Shown in pieces: positions 39,572-49,714 of a stretch of 64,000 bases of DNA. Position numbers and translations under genes: made by a program. The notes beneath the pieces are model-generated. The model was given only the letters and a program-made list of their open reading frames with translations. It had not been told where the DNA came from and did no database searches. The stretch spans positions 1-64,000 of the forward strand of contig JADHXQ010000008.1 of assembly GCA_016782885.1 (NCBI GenBank), written 5' to 3'. This stretch comes from Phycisphaerae bacterium (GTDB lineage Bacteria; Planctomycetota; Phycisphaerae; SM23-33). Each line of letters opens with the position of its first letter. The first letter of the stretch is position 1.

Positions 39572-39643
39572 GGCCGACGGTGGGAATCGAACCCACAACC
39601 TCAGCTTTACGAAAGCTGTGCTCTACCGTTGAGCTACGTCGGC
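39572..39643 (-). tRNA. tRNA-Thr(CGT)
   Basis: Reverse complement GCCGACGTAGCTCAACGGTAGAGCACAGCTTTCGTAAAGCTGAGGTTGTGGGTTCGATTCCCACCGTCGGC folds as cloverleaf; anticodon loop TTCGTAA; CCA not encoded. Confidence 0.93.
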
Positions 39644-39738
39644 GGTTCACCAGTGCCTGTAGGTTACTATCGGGCATTCGAGTGACAAAGTTTATCGGCG
39701 TTGGACCGTCAAGTCAAGACCGCCTCAGCGGGCGGTTG

Positions 39739-39768
39739 TTGACACCCTCAGCTCGGGAGCGCTATACT
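39739..39768 (+). promoter_or_regulatory. Sigma70-like promoter
   Basis: TTGACA - 18 bp - TATACT, 52 bp before the GTG start at 39821. Confidence 0.75.
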
Positions 39769-39820
39769 CAAGGGACGCTAGTGGCAGCACCGCCGTACCT
39801 TGCCGGTCAGGAGCAACACT

Positions 39821-42800
39821 GTGAAGAAAACAATTCTCACCGCGCTGATCGTTTCAGTATGCGCGACGGTTTCGTCGCCCGGAGCGGCGGGAAGTCTCGA
39901 TGTCCGGACCCGGCATCGCGACAAGAACGGACCGAAGGTGTCGCCGGCGAAATGGGAAGTCGCGAAAACGGCGATTGTCGTCTGCGACATGTGGGACAAG
40001 CACTGGTGCAAAGGGGCTACGCGCCGGGTGGCGGAGATGGCCGGGCACATGAACCGCACGATATCGGCCGCACGAAAACGCGGCGTGCTGATTATCCATG
40101 CCCCGAGCGGTTGCATGGACGCCTACAAAAACCATCCGGCGCGCAAACGCGCACAATCGGCCCCCAAGGCCGCCAAGATTCCGCCCTGGATCGCCGGATG
40201 GGCCGGCAAACTCGCCGGCGAAAAAGGAGCGGTCTGGCCGATCGACCAGTCCGACGGCGGTTGTGACTGCGAGCCAAAGTGCAGGTCCGCTCGTGCCTGG
40301 AAGCGCCAGATCGCCACGATCGAAATCGCCGACAGCGACGCGATAACCGATTCCGGCGTAGAAACGTGGAACCTGCTGAGCGCCCGCGGTATCGACAACG
40401 TGATCGTCATGGGCGTCCACACGAACATGTGCGTCATCGGGCGCCCGTTCGGCCTGAGGAACCTCAAGCGGGCCGGCAAGAACGTCGTGCTGATGCGCGA
40501 TCTCACCGACACGATGTACAACTCGCGCCGCAAGCCTTACGTCTCGCACTTCAAAGGCACCGAATTAATTGTCAATTACATAGAAACCTATGTCTGCGGG
40601 ACTATCACGTCGTCGGACATCACGGGCAAGGCGCCGTTTGCCTTCAAAATAACGCCCGGCCCTTCGACCCGCCCCGCGAAAATACCGGCCGCGGTGAAAC
40701 TGACCGCCAATGTGATCGGTGTGGACATCGGCGGCGCCGGAGGCCCGATCGAGCCCGGTTGGGTCGCATGGACGCAAACCCGCGCGGTGCGACTTGGTGC
40801 GGGATTCGACAAGGACTTTATCGCCGAGTTGAACGCGGGACTCGACTGGCGCGACCGCGGCGACAAGAGCGGGGCGCCGCGATTTGAACGCGTGGTTCGC
40901 GACGGGTATAAGACAAGCGTCGATAACATCCGCCTGACTTTCAAGGGCCTGACCGCCGGCGGCTACCGCCTGGTGCTCTACAGTTGCGACCTGCTGTTGA
41001 ATGAGTCACGAAACAAGGGCGAGTTCGACGTTATGGTGAATGGCAAGACGGTCCTTCGCAAACAGGGCAGCGTCCCGCGCGGGCGCGCCGACCATGCGGC
41101 CATGGCCCCGATAGCGCTGAAATCCGACGGCAAGGATATCGTCATCGAGTTCAGGCGCATCTCGGGAGAGATATGGATCAACGGTTTCGTGCTCGCCGGC
41201 GGCGGGGCGGGGGCTATGCCCATGCCCAAAGGCGGCGCCAGGGCCCGCGCGGTTACCCCGTCCCCCAACACCACAAAGCCCCAAGCCAATGTCGCGGCGC
41301 TTCGTCGCGCGATAACAGATCTGAGCGAGACGTTCGCCGCGCGGTATCCCAAAGGCGCCGAGTACCTCAAGCGTCTCGACGCCATCGTCGACGCCGCGGG
41401 CGAAGGGCGCAAGGCATTCGATGCGCTGCAGCGCGAGGCGCTATTGGCCAATCCTCTGCTGGACTTCGACAAACTGCTGGTCGTCAAGCGGCGACCGCAT
41501 AAGAATGGCAGGCCCGGTAACCCCGACCTCGCCCGCGGATGGGATATAGGCTTCCCGCGAAGTTCCTTCGGTAAGAGCAGCCTCAGGCGCGGCGCGTTCG
41601 ACAGCGAAATCGCGGTCCTCTCGCCGGTGGCTCCCGACGGTAAACTAAGCACGCTGTACCGCCCGGACAAACCCCTGTTCGTCGGCGATGTCGATCTCCA
41701 TTTCGATGGCAGTCGCATGCTCTTCACCAAACGCGACGACAGGGAAAACTTCCAGATTTACGAGATCGGCGCCAAAGGCGGCGCCCCGCGCCAGGTCAGC
41801 CGCGGCGAACAGGCCGACGTACACAACCACGACGCGGTCTACCTGCCCAACGACGATATCATCTTCGCGTCGACCGCATGCTTCCAGGGCGTGCCCTGCA
41901 ACAAGTCCAAAGTCGCGCTCCTGTACCGCATGAACGCGATGGGGCAAGGCGTACGACAGCTATGCTTCGACCAGGACCACAACTTCCATCCAGCCGTCCG
42001 GGAAGACGGGCGGGTGATGTACCTCCGGTGGGAATACTCCGACCTGCCCCACACCTTCAGCCGCATCATGTTCCAGATGAATCCCGACGGCACCAGGCAG
42101 ATGGCGCTCTACGGGGGCAGCTCGTACTGGCCTAACGGAATCTACAGCGCCCGAGGGATCCCGGGCAGGCCGACAATGTTCGCGGGAATCGTCGCCGGAC
42201 ACCACGACTGCTATCGCTCCGGGGAACTGGTGCTCTTCGACGTCTCGCTAGGCCGCCGGGAAGCCGACGGCGTCGTCCAGCGAATCGGGGGATACGGACG
42301 GAAGGTCGAACCGCTCATCCAGGACAAGTTGACCTCGCGCACCTGGCCGAAATTCGCACATCCATACCCGCTCAGCGACAAGTATTTCCTGGCGACCTGC
42401 AAGCTCAACAGAACTTCGCCCTGGGACATCTACCTTGTCGATGTATTCGACAACATGCTCCGCCTGCACCACGCCGAGGGTTGGGGCCTGTTCGAACCGA
42501 TCCCATTTCGAAAGACGCGCCGCCCCACGGTGATCCCCGACAAGGTTGATCTCAAACGCACCGACGCGACAGTGATGCTGGCGAATGTCTACATCGGACC
42601 GGGCCTGGCGGGAGTGCCCCGAGGCGCCATCAAACGCCTGCGCCTGGTCACGCTGCACTACTGCTACCAGGGACTCGGCGGGCAGTACGACCGCGTCGGA
42701 CTCGACGGACCATGGGACGTCAAGCAGGTGCTCGGGACCGTACCGGTGGAAAGCGACGGATCGGCCGGTTTCCGCATACCGGCGAACGTGCCCATTTCCC

Positions 42801-44305
42801 TGCAACCGCTGGACGCCGAAGGCAAGGCCGTGCAACTCATGCGAAGTTGGCTCGTTGGGATGCCCGGCGAGGTGGTAAGTTGCGTCGGATGCCACGAACC
42901 GCCCAACACGGTTTCGCCCGCACGGGCGACGCTGGCGTCTCGCCGCAAACCATCGGAAATCACGCCGTTCTACGGACCGCGGCGGGGCTTTGACTTCGAC
43001 CGCGAAATTCAGCCCGTGCTAGATGAGTACTGCCTGGCCTGTCACAACGGTCAGAAGCGGCGAGACGGAAAGACGATCCCCGACCTTCGCCTGGCCAGAG
43101 AGAGCAAGCATCGCGCGGGCCATTTCACGCCGTCTTACATGGCTCTCCGCCGCCTGGTCCGAACCCCCACGATGGAACCGGACATGCACATGCTCGCAAC
43201 CGGCGATTTCCACGCCGACACCACCGAACTGGTCCAGATGCTCCGCCAGGGACACCACAACGTCAAACTCGACGGCGAAGCGTGGGATCGACTGATAACC
43301 TGGATAGACATCCAGGCGCCCGCACACGGAACGTGGCGGGAAATCGCCGGCGACAAACGCGTCCTGCACCAGGCCCACCGGCGCCGCAAACTGCTCAAAC
43401 TCTACACCGGGCGCGACGACGACCCCGAGCCCGTCGCGAAGATACCCGCTCGCAATATCAAACCAATCGTCCCGGAAGACGAAGACGACTCGCCGCCGAA
43501 AAAAGTGATCTGTACGGTGAGACAAAAGGCGCCGGGTAAACCGCAGCGGTCGATCGATCTGGGCAAGGATCTGAAACTCGAACTGGTCGGCATACCGAGC
43601 GGCGAACTTGCGATCGGCGAGACGCGCATGACGATCGCAAAACCGTTCTGGATCGGTAAATTCGAGGTCACAAACAAACAATACGCCGCTTTCGACGCAT
43701 CGCACGACAGCCGCATGGAACCGGGCGACGCGCTGCACTTCGAGGCGCCGGCGCGCGGTTTCGCCCTGAACTCGCCCAAACAACCGGTAGCGCGGGTATC
43801 GTGGAACCGAGCGGTTGCGTTCTGCAAGTGGCTGTCGAAGAAGAGCGGGCAAAAAGTCTCCCTGCCAACCGAAGCCCAGTGGGAATGGGCCTGCCGCGCC
43901 GGGACCGACACGCCGATGTGGTTCGGACGGTGCGACAACGACTTCGCCCCACACGCCAATCTCGCCGACGCCACGTTCAGGCGCATCGTGAATTACGGCG
44001 GATTCGACAAGGCCGCCAACGTCGTGCCCCCCTGGCGACCGGCCGATGACAAGGTCGACGACAAGTTCCGCGTCTCGTCTCCGGTGGGGCGGTTCAAGCC
44101 CAATCCCTGGGGCCTGCACGACATGCACGGCAACGTCGCAGAGTGGACCAGCAACCTCTACAAACCAGACGCCCCCGAACGTCGCGTAGTCCGCGGCGGA
44201 TCCTGGTACGATCGGCCCAAACGCGCCACATCGGCCTTCCGCCTGGCGTACAAGCCGTGGCTCGGAGTCTACAACGTAGGTTTCCGCGTGGTGGTGGGAA
44301 ACTAA
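39821..44305 (+). CDS. Fusion: isochorismatase-like hydrolase + CBM-like + HzsA-related propeller/dihaem cytochrome + SUMF1 domain
   Basis: GTG start with CAGGAG RBS; AIVVCDMWDKHWC and GVHTNMCVIG; CVGCHEPPN, CLACHNGQKR; LPTEAQWEWACRAGT, GLHDMHGNVAEW, RVVRGGSWYDRP. Confidence 0.85.
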   Translation: MKKTILTALIVSVCATVSSPGAAGSLDVRTRHRDKNGPKVSPAKWEVAKTAIVVCDMWDKHWCKGATRRVAEMAGHMNRTISAARKRGVLIIHAPSGCMDAYKNHPARKRAQSAPKAAKIPPWIAGWAGKLAGEKGAVWPIDQSDGGCDCEPKCRSARAWKRQIATIEIADSDAITDSGVETWNLLSARGIDNVIVMGVHTNMCVIGRPFGLRNLKRAGKNVVLMRDLTDTMYNSRRKPYVSHFKGTELIVNYIETYVCGTITSSDITGKAPFAFKITPGPSTRPAKIPAAVKLTANVIGVDIGGAGGPIEPGWVAWTQTRAVRLGAGFDKDFIAELNAGLDWRDRGDKSGAPRFERVVRDGYKTSVDNIRLTFKGLTAGGYRLVLYSCDLLLNESRNKGEFDVMVNGKTVLRKQGSVPRGRADHAAMAPIALKSDGKDIVIEFRRISGEIWINGFVLAGGGAGAMPMPKGGARARAVTPSPNTTKPQANVAALRRAITDLSETFAARYPKGAEYLKRLDAIVDAAGEGRKAFDALQREALLANPLLDFDKLLVVKRRPHKNGRPGNPDLARGWDIGFPRSSFGKSSLRRGAFDSEIAVLSPVAPDGKLSTLYRPDKPLFVGDVDLHFDGSRMLFTKRDDRENFQIYEIGAKGGAPRQVSRGEQADVHNHDAVYLPNDDIIFASTACFQGVPCNKSKVALLYRMNAMGQGVRQLCFDQDHNFHPAVREDGRVMYLRWEYSDLPHTFSRIMFQMNPDGTRQMALYGGSSYWPNGIYSARGIPGRPTMFAGIVAGHHDCYRSGELVLFDVSLGRREADGVVQRIGGYGRKVEPLIQDKLTSRTWPKFAHPYPLSDKYFLATCKLNRTSPWDIYLVDVFDNMLRLHHAEGWGLFEPIPFRKTRRPTVIPDKVDLKRTDATVMLANVYIGPGLAGVPRGAIKRLRLVTLHYCYQGLGGQYDRVGLDGPWDVKQVLGTVPVESDGSAGFRIPANVPISLQPLDAEGKAVQLMRSWLVGMPGEVVSCVGCHEPPNTVSPARATLASRRKPSEITPFYGPRRGFDFDREIQPVLDEYCLACHNGQKRRDGKTIPDLRLARESKHRAGHFTPSYMALRRLVRTPTMEPDMHMLATGDFHADTTELVQMLRQGHHNVKLDGEAWDRLITWIDIQAPAHGTWREIAGDKRVLHQAHRRRKLLKLYTGRDDDPEPVAKIPARNIKPIVPEDEDDSPPKKVICTVRQKAPGKPQRSIDLGKDLKLELVGIPSGELAIGETRMTIAKPFWIGKFEVTNKQYAAFDASHDSRMEPGDALHFEAPARGFALNSPKQPVARVSWNRAVAFCKWLSKKSGQKVSLPTEAQWEWACRAGTDTPMWFGRCDNDFAPHANLADATFRRIVNYGGFDKAANVVPPWRPADDKVDDKFRVSSPVGRFKPNPWGLHDMHGNVAEWTSNLYKPDAPERRVVRGGSWYDRPKRATSAFRLAYKPWLGVYNVGFRVVVGN

Positions 44306-44317
44306 CGCATCCAAGCG

Positions 44318-44347
44318 TTGACACCGGTCGCAACGGGGCTCTATACT
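44318..44347 (+). promoter_or_regulatory. Sigma70-like promoter
   Basis: TTGACA - 18 bp - TATACT upstream of 44413; resembles the 39739 promoter. Confidence 0.75.
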
Positions 44348-44412
44348 TGAGCGTCATTTTTCGGGGCGCCCAGGGTGGGTGCGCCGCAACCGGCTCATTA
44401 AGGAGAAACATT

Positions 44413-46413
44413 ATGAACAAGTCATTACTCACGGCGCTTATTGGATCGTTATTCCTGGCGTTTACTTTGGCGGGATGCGGTGGGGAATCCGACACGCCGC
44501 CCGACAAACCGGACAACACGCAGAAGGGTGCGGCGGACGTCAAGCCCGCTGCGATACTGGCCCAGATACCGGCGGGGGCAAGCTACGTCATGACCGCAAG
44601 CGTCGACAAGACCATCGGCTCGGCGGAGATGTTCCTGATCGACATCGGCGTGGGACAGATGATGGGCATCGGCGTAAGCCGCCCCGGCGACGGACGCGGG
44701 CCCCGAAGCGAACTGCTGGACATGATCAAGAAGCAACTCAAGCTCGGCGAAGGTTTCGACTCCAAGGGCGGTGCGGCATTCGTCGTCCTCGACCCGAAGA
44801 CTGTGGGACTTGATCTGGTCAAACTCATGGACCTGAGCCAAACCAAGAGCGCCGAACCCGCCGGCCCGCCCCCCGCGTCGAACCCCGAGGACATGATCGC
44901 CATAATCGCCCCCGGCAGGGTCGAGACGCTCTTTGCGGATGCCAAACCGACCAAAGAAGGCGACCTGACCGTCCTGAAACCGAACCGTAAAAAAATATAC
45001 GCCGCCCAGAAGGGCACGTACGCGGTAATCAGCCCCAGCAGCGCCGCCGTCAAGGCGATCGTTGCGGCCGGGACCGGGAAAAACGCCGCGTCGGAACTCT
45101 CCAAAGACGAACTGGTGATGATCAACAGCAGCGATATCGCGATGCACGTTAACGTCGCGCCGTATCGACCGGTGGTCAAAAAACTGCTGGACGGGTTCAA
45201 AGAGCAACTCAAGACGCAGTTCGATCCGGCCACCGCGATGGGGTTCAATGTCTACCTGATGATGGGCGAAGCCCTGGTCGATCAGCTCGACGCGACTACT
45301 CTCGGCGTGAAAATGGGGCAAAACGGGCTTAATATCGACTCGATCTGCACCGCCAAATCCGGCAGCACGATGGCCAAAGTATTCGCCGCTGAATCCGACT
45401 CCGCCGGTGGCACCAAGCTGTTCGATTCGATTCCGTCGCTGCCATACGTCTTGGCGATGGGCATTGACGGGTGGATGGACAACGCTGCGATGCAGGCGGC
45501 GTCGATGGATTTCTCGAAGGCGTTCATGGGCGCGGGCTCGCCGTTCAAGCTGGACGAGAAAGACCTCGCCGCGATGGAGGCCATGCAGGCGAAAGTCGCC
45601 GACCAGATCACCAGCGCGCAGATGTCGATCGGCGCCGCTCCGGCGGGTAAGGGCATGGTGTCGCTGGCGTACGTAATCCACTGCAAGGATTCAGCCAAAT
45701 ACCGCGCAATCTTCCCCGAGAGCATCACCCTGACCAACAAGATGATGTCCGCAGCCCAAACGCAACCCAACGCCCCGAAGATATCTATGACCTACGCCAA
45801 GGACGCCGAGAAAGTCGGCGACCTGTCGGTCGACGCGCTCACCATCTCGCTAACCGGCATGCCTGGCGCGAAACCCGATGAACTGTCGGGTATCTTCAAA
45901 ATGATCTTCGGTGAAGAGACTATCCGAATGCTGGTCGCCACGCCCGACGCCAAAACACTGGTGATGACGCTGGGCGGAACGACCGAAACCCTCAAGGAAA
46001 CGCTCAAGGTCGCCGCCGGCAAGGGTCCGATCCCCGCAATGCCCGGAACCGTCCAGGCGATGCGGAACCTGCCGAAGAACTCCTCGATCGTAATGCTGTT
46101 TAACACCGCCAACCTGATGGACGTGATACGTACTGGCATGAAGAAAGCCGGCGCCACGCCCGAAGATATCGAAATAATACCGACTCTCAAATGCAAGACC
46201 CCCATCGCATTCGGAGCGAAGGCTAAAGGGGCGGCTCTGCATACAGGCTTCTTCGCGGCCAAAGCGATGATCGCCGAAGCCGTCCAGGCCGGGATGAAAG
46301 CGTACGCCAGCGCCAGGCAGGGCGCCATGGAAAACAGGCAGCGGGCCCTCGAAAGACAGCGCGAAATCGAGAGGCAGATGAAAGAGGCCGAAGGCGCCAA
46401 GAGCAAACCTTAA
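44413..46413 (+). CDS. Predicted lipoprotein of unknown function
   Basis: AGGAGA RBS, MNKSLLTALIGSLFLAFTLAGCGGE lipobox; 666 aa. Confidence 0.75.
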   Translation: MNKSLLTALIGSLFLAFTLAGCGGESDTPPDKPDNTQKGAADVKPAAILAQIPAGASYVMTASVDKTIGSAEMFLIDIGVGQMMGIGVSRPGDGRGPRSELLDMIKKQLKLGEGFDSKGGAAFVVLDPKTVGLDLVKLMDLSQTKSAEPAGPPPASNPEDMIAIIAPGRVETLFADAKPTKEGDLTVLKPNRKKIYAAQKGTYAVISPSSAAVKAIVAAGTGKNAASELSKDELVMINSSDIAMHVNVAPYRPVVKKLLDGFKEQLKTQFDPATAMGFNVYLMMGEALVDQLDATTLGVKMGQNGLNIDSICTAKSGSTMAKVFAAESDSAGGTKLFDSIPSLPYVLAMGIDGWMDNAAMQAASMDFSKAFMGAGSPFKLDEKDLAAMEAMQAKVADQITSAQMSIGAAPAGKGMVSLAYVIHCKDSAKYRAIFPESITLTNKMMSAAQTQPNAPKISMTYAKDAEKVGDLSVDALTISLTGMPGAKPDELSGIFKMIFGEETIRMLVATPDAKTLVMTLGGTTETLKETLKVAAGKGPIPAMPGTVQAMRNLPKNSSIVMLFNTANLMDVIRTGMKKAGATPEDIEIIPTLKCKTPIAFGAKAKGAALHTGFFAAKAMIAEAVQAGMKAYASARQGAMENRQRALERQREIERQMKEAEGAKSKP

Positions 46414-46427
46414 GGGGTCTGCTACCG

Positions 46428-47447
46428 CTAGAGTTCCCTGCCGATGGCCTGGGCGATGCGTTTCAGAGAACCTGTCAGCTTCGACAGGACCGCCGGGGTG
46501 AGGCATTGCGCTCCGTCGGACAGAGCGTGCTCGGGATCGGCGTGACATTCGATTATCAGGGCGTCGGCGCCGGCGGCGATCGCGGCGCGGCACATCGCGG
46601 GGACCAGGTGGGCGTGACCGGTGCCGTGGGACGGGTCGACAACCACCGGGAGGTGGCTTCGCTCGTTGAGTTCGGGCACTGCGGCCAGCGCAAGGGTGTT
46701 GCGGACGTATTTTTCGTAGGTGCGAATTCCCCGCTCGCACAGGATAACCTGCTCGTTGCCCGCGTTGATGATGTATTCGGCGGCGAGTAGAAACTCCTCC
46801 AACTGGGCCGATAGTCCGCGTTTCAGCAGAACCGGTTTTCCGACCTTGCCAACGGCCTCTAGCAGCGGGTAGTGCTGCATGTTACGAGCGCCTATTTGCA
46901 GCACATCAGCATGCTCAGCCACCACGTCAACGGTCTCCACGCCGACGACTTCCGTGACGATCGCCAGACCGGTGTTTCGCCCGGCTTCGGCGAGAATCTC
47001 GAGCCCCTCTTCCTGCATTCCCTGGAAGCTGTAAGGCGATGTTCTGGGCTTGTACGCCCCGCCGCGGAGGCCTATGGCGCCGGCGTCTTTTACGGCGTCG
47101 GCGATACGGAGGAGCTGGTCTCGGCTTTCCACGGCGCAAGGTCCGGCGATCAGGCCTACCTTGTTACCCCCCACCGGGAACTTCTCGGGACCGATCTCGA
47201 TAGTCGTGCGAGTCTGCTTGACCTCGGTTGAGGCCATTTTGTACGGTGCGAGGATCGGCACGACGCGTTCAACCATCGGCGCGGTTTCGATCGCGCCCTT
47301 GTCGACGGCGCGCTTGTCGCCGATGCACGCGATGACCGTGCGGTCAGTACCGTATATGGGATGGTCCTTCAGACCGAATTCGCGCACCAGGTCGATAACG
47401 TGCTGTATCTGTTCATCGCTGGCGCCGGGTTTCATTACTATGACCAT
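46428..47447 (-). CDS. aroF: 3-deoxy-7-phosphoheptulonate synthase
   Basis: [56 protein letters not shown]. Confidence 0.95.
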   Translation of the reverse strand: MVIVMKPGASDEQIQHVIDLVREFGLKDHPIYGTDRTVIACIGDKRAVDKGAIETAPMVERVVPILAPYKMASTEVKQTRTTIEIGPEKFPVGGNKVGLIAGPCAVESRDQLLRIADAVKDAGAIGLRGGAYKPRTSPYSFQGMQEEGLEILAEAGRNTGLAIVTEVVGVETVDVVAEHADVLQIGARNMQHYPLLEAVGKVGKPVLLKRGLSAQLEEFLLAAEYIINAGNEQVILCERGIRTYEKYVRNTLALAAVPELNERSHLPVVVDPSHGTGHAHLVPAMCRAAIAAGADALIIECHADPEHALSDGAQCLTPAVLSKLTGSLKRIAQAIGREL

Positions 47448-47565
47448 TGTGTTCGCACCTCAAGTGAGTTCGTTGACTTTGTTCATTTCGGCAAAAAGGG
47501 AGTGTCTCTACAGGAACTCGGCGCCAGGACCATACCGCCGAATCGCCGTTTGCGCGCCCGGGGAA

Positions 47566-48840
47566 CTATTGCCTGGCCTGGATCTTCTCCAGACCGCCCA
47601 TGTAGGGCCTCAGCGCCTCCGGAATGTTTATCGAACCGTCGGCGTTCTGGTTGAGTTCGAGCAGCGGGATCATGACGCGCGGGGATGCGATTACCGTGTT
47701 GTTGAGCGTGTGGCAGAATTGCACCTTGCCCTCTTCGTCACGGTAACGGATGTTCAGGCGGCGGGCCTGGAACTCGTGGAACCGGCTGGCTGAATGCGTC
47801 TCGCCGTAGCTGTCGCGGCTTGGCATCCACGTCTCGATGTCGAATTTCTGAACCTGCCCCTGCCCGAGGTCTCCGGTGCAGACGTTGACCACGCGATAGG
47901 GCAACTCCAGGGCCCGCATCACGTCCTCGGCGTTGGCGAGTATTTCCTGGTGATACTCGATCGACTGCTGCCGGTCGTTTGGGGCGATGATTACCTGCTC
48001 GACCTTGTCGAACGTGTGAATCCGGTACAGGCCCCGCGTGTCTTTGCCCGCCGCCCCCGCCTCTCGGCGGAAACACGTGCTGACCGCGATGTACTTCCTG
48101 GGCAGATCGACCGCATCGAGTATCTCGCCGCTGTGATACGCCGTCAGCGGAACTTCCGCCGTTCCCACCAGGCTCTTGGCGTCGCGCTCTGCGAGATACG
48201 CCTGGTCCCTGCCGAGGGGAAAATACCCCGTACCGTACATAACCTCCTCGTTGACCAGAACCGGAACGGTCATCAGTTGGTATCCCCTGGCGATCATCTG
48301 ATCGATAGCCAGCCTCAACACCGCCTGGTGCATCAGCGCACCGGCGCCCTTGAGGATGAAGTTTCGCGTGCCGGCGAGTTTCACGCCGCGAGGAATGTCG
48401 ATTATGTCCAGCTCTTCACCGAGTTGAACGTGGTCTTTGGGCTCGAAGTCAAACGAACGTATCTCGCCAACCTTGCGAATCTCGACGTTTTCGGTATCGT
48501 CCATACCTGTGGGCACGTCGTCGGCCGCCGGTTGGGCAACCAGCAGCATCAGCTCGTTGAGCCTGGGCTCGATCTGCTCGATCTGCTCATCGAGTTCGGC
48601 GATGGTCGTCTTGAGAGATTTGACGGACATTATAGCATCGACCTTGTCCTGCCCGGTCAACTCGGCAATCTGCTTTCCGGCTGCGTTCTGTTCGGTCCGT
48701 GCGTCCTGAAGTTGCTGGTTAAGACTCAGCAGTTCGCTGTCGGCCTGCAGGAGCGCGGGAATGTCGGCGGAGATGTTCTTGTCCCGGGCGGCCTTTATGT
48801 ACTTGTCCGGGTCGGCGCGAATGAGTTTTATATCTATCAT
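47566..48840 (-). CDS. serS: Serine--tRNA ligase
   Basis: MIDIKLIRADPDKY, LTAYHSGEILD, CFRREAGAAGKDTRGLYRIHTFDKVEQ, NNTVIASPRVMIPLLE. Confidence 0.97.
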   Translation of the reverse strand: MIDIKLIRADPDKYIKAARDKNISADIPALLQADSELLSLNQQLQDARTEQNAAGKQIAELTGQDKVDAIMSVKSLKTTIAELDEQIEQIEPRLNELMLLVAQPAADDVPTGMDDTENVEIRKVGEIRSFDFEPKDHVQLGEELDIIDIPRGVKLAGTRNFILKGAGALMHQAVLRLAIDQMIARGYQLMTVPVLVNEEVMYGTGYFPLGRDQAYLAERDAKSLVGTAEVPLTAYHSGEILDAVDLPRKYIAVSTCFRREAGAAGKDTRGLYRIHTFDKVEQVIIAPNDRQQSIEYHQEILANAEDVMRALELPYRVVNVCTGDLGQGQVQKFDIETWMPSRDSYGETHSASRFHEFQARRLNIRYRDEEGKVQFCHTLNNTVIASPRVMIPLLELNQNADGSINIPEALRPYMGGLEKIQARQ

Positions 48841-48898
48841 TGCAAGTTCCGATAGTTAAGACGAAATCGATAGCGTAGCCGAAACCAAGAGGATACAA

Positions 48899-48938
48899 AA
48901 AGACTTGGCCGTTGCCAATTACCAACTTACAAGTCTTT
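48899..48938 (-). promoter_or_regulatory. Hairpin plus T-run in serS upstream region (candidate attenuator/terminator)
   Basis: On minus strand AAAGACTTG-N22-CAAGTCTTT followed by TT; perfect 9-bp inverted repeat. Confidence 0.4.
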
Positions 48939-48997
48939 AATCTTGACAGCGACCGGTCTGTCGGCGACATTGCACCTACTTATTGCATAGCGATCCA

Positions 48998-49714
48998 ATG
49001 AACTCCAAAGACAACAGACCGTTTAACAAGTTCATCAGGGCAATCCTGGGGCTCCTGCTGGCGTGGATAGTACCCGGCGCGGGGCACGCCTTTGTCGGGC
49101 GCCCGGGGCGTGGAATCATCATATTTATCGTCATCGGCGCCACATTCTGGTCCGGAATAGCCATCGGCGGTGTAATGACCGTAGACCACCAGGGACAAAA
49201 ATGGTGGTTCGCCGCAGAAATGCTTACCGGCATCCACGGTCTGATCGGATGGCAGAGAGAAAGCAAGAAACTGCAAACGCTCAAGCACGAGATTCAGGTG
49301 GGCATGGCGGTGGAAAGGAACCAGCGCGAAATAAGAATCAGGGAAAAGCAGGACGAACATGCCAAATGCGAAAAAGAAATCGCCGAACTCGATCGCAGGA
49401 TCAGGGCTGCAACGACAGGCGAGGAAAGAAAAGCACTGGAAAAAAGCCGTAAAGACAGCATCGACGCAATGAACGAGATCCGAGAAGCCTTGATCGGACA
49501 GCACTCACAACTGAACTCTCTTCACAGTGCTCATATCGAGAAAGTACTTGCCGAGAAAAAACTTGCGCTTGTTGCGCCAACGGCGACTGTGGCGCGAGTC
49601 TACGCGGGCGTCGCCGGACTGCTGAACCTCATGTGCATATTTGATGTGGTCATGCTCGCACTGATCGGGACCGTCGCGACCACTCCACCGTCAAACACAA
49701 AAGAGGACCGGTAA
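48998..49714 (+). CDS. Membrane protein, DUF6677-like
   Basis: LGLLLAWIVPGAGHAFVGRPGRGIIIFIVIGATFWSGI, coiled middle, C-terminal TM. Confidence 0.65.
   Translation: MNSKDNRPFNKFIRAILGLLLAWIVPGAGHAFVGRPGRGIIIFIVIGATFWSGIAIGGVMTVDHQGQKWWFAAEMLTGIHGLIGWQRESKKLQTLKHEIQVGMAVERNQREIRIREKQDEHAKCEKEIAELDRRIRAATTGEERKALEKSRKDSIDAMNEIREALIGQHSQLNSLHSAHIEKVLAEKKLALVAPTATVARVYAGVAGLLNLMCIFDVVMLALIGTVATTPPSNTKEDR

Noticed and set aside
39495-39677. Minus-strand ORF MPDSNLQALVNRRRSSTVEHSFRKAEVVGSIPTVG
   Set aside because: Translation of the tRNA-Thr gene, a well-known type of spurious ORF
39580-40266. Plus-strand ORF beginning MGIEPTTSALRKLCSTVELRR
   Set aside because: Starts inside the antisense of the tRNA and then runs out of frame through the 39821 gene
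43019-44314. 431-aa minus-strand ORF
   Set aside because: Antisense of the SUMF1/cytochrome end of the fusion gene
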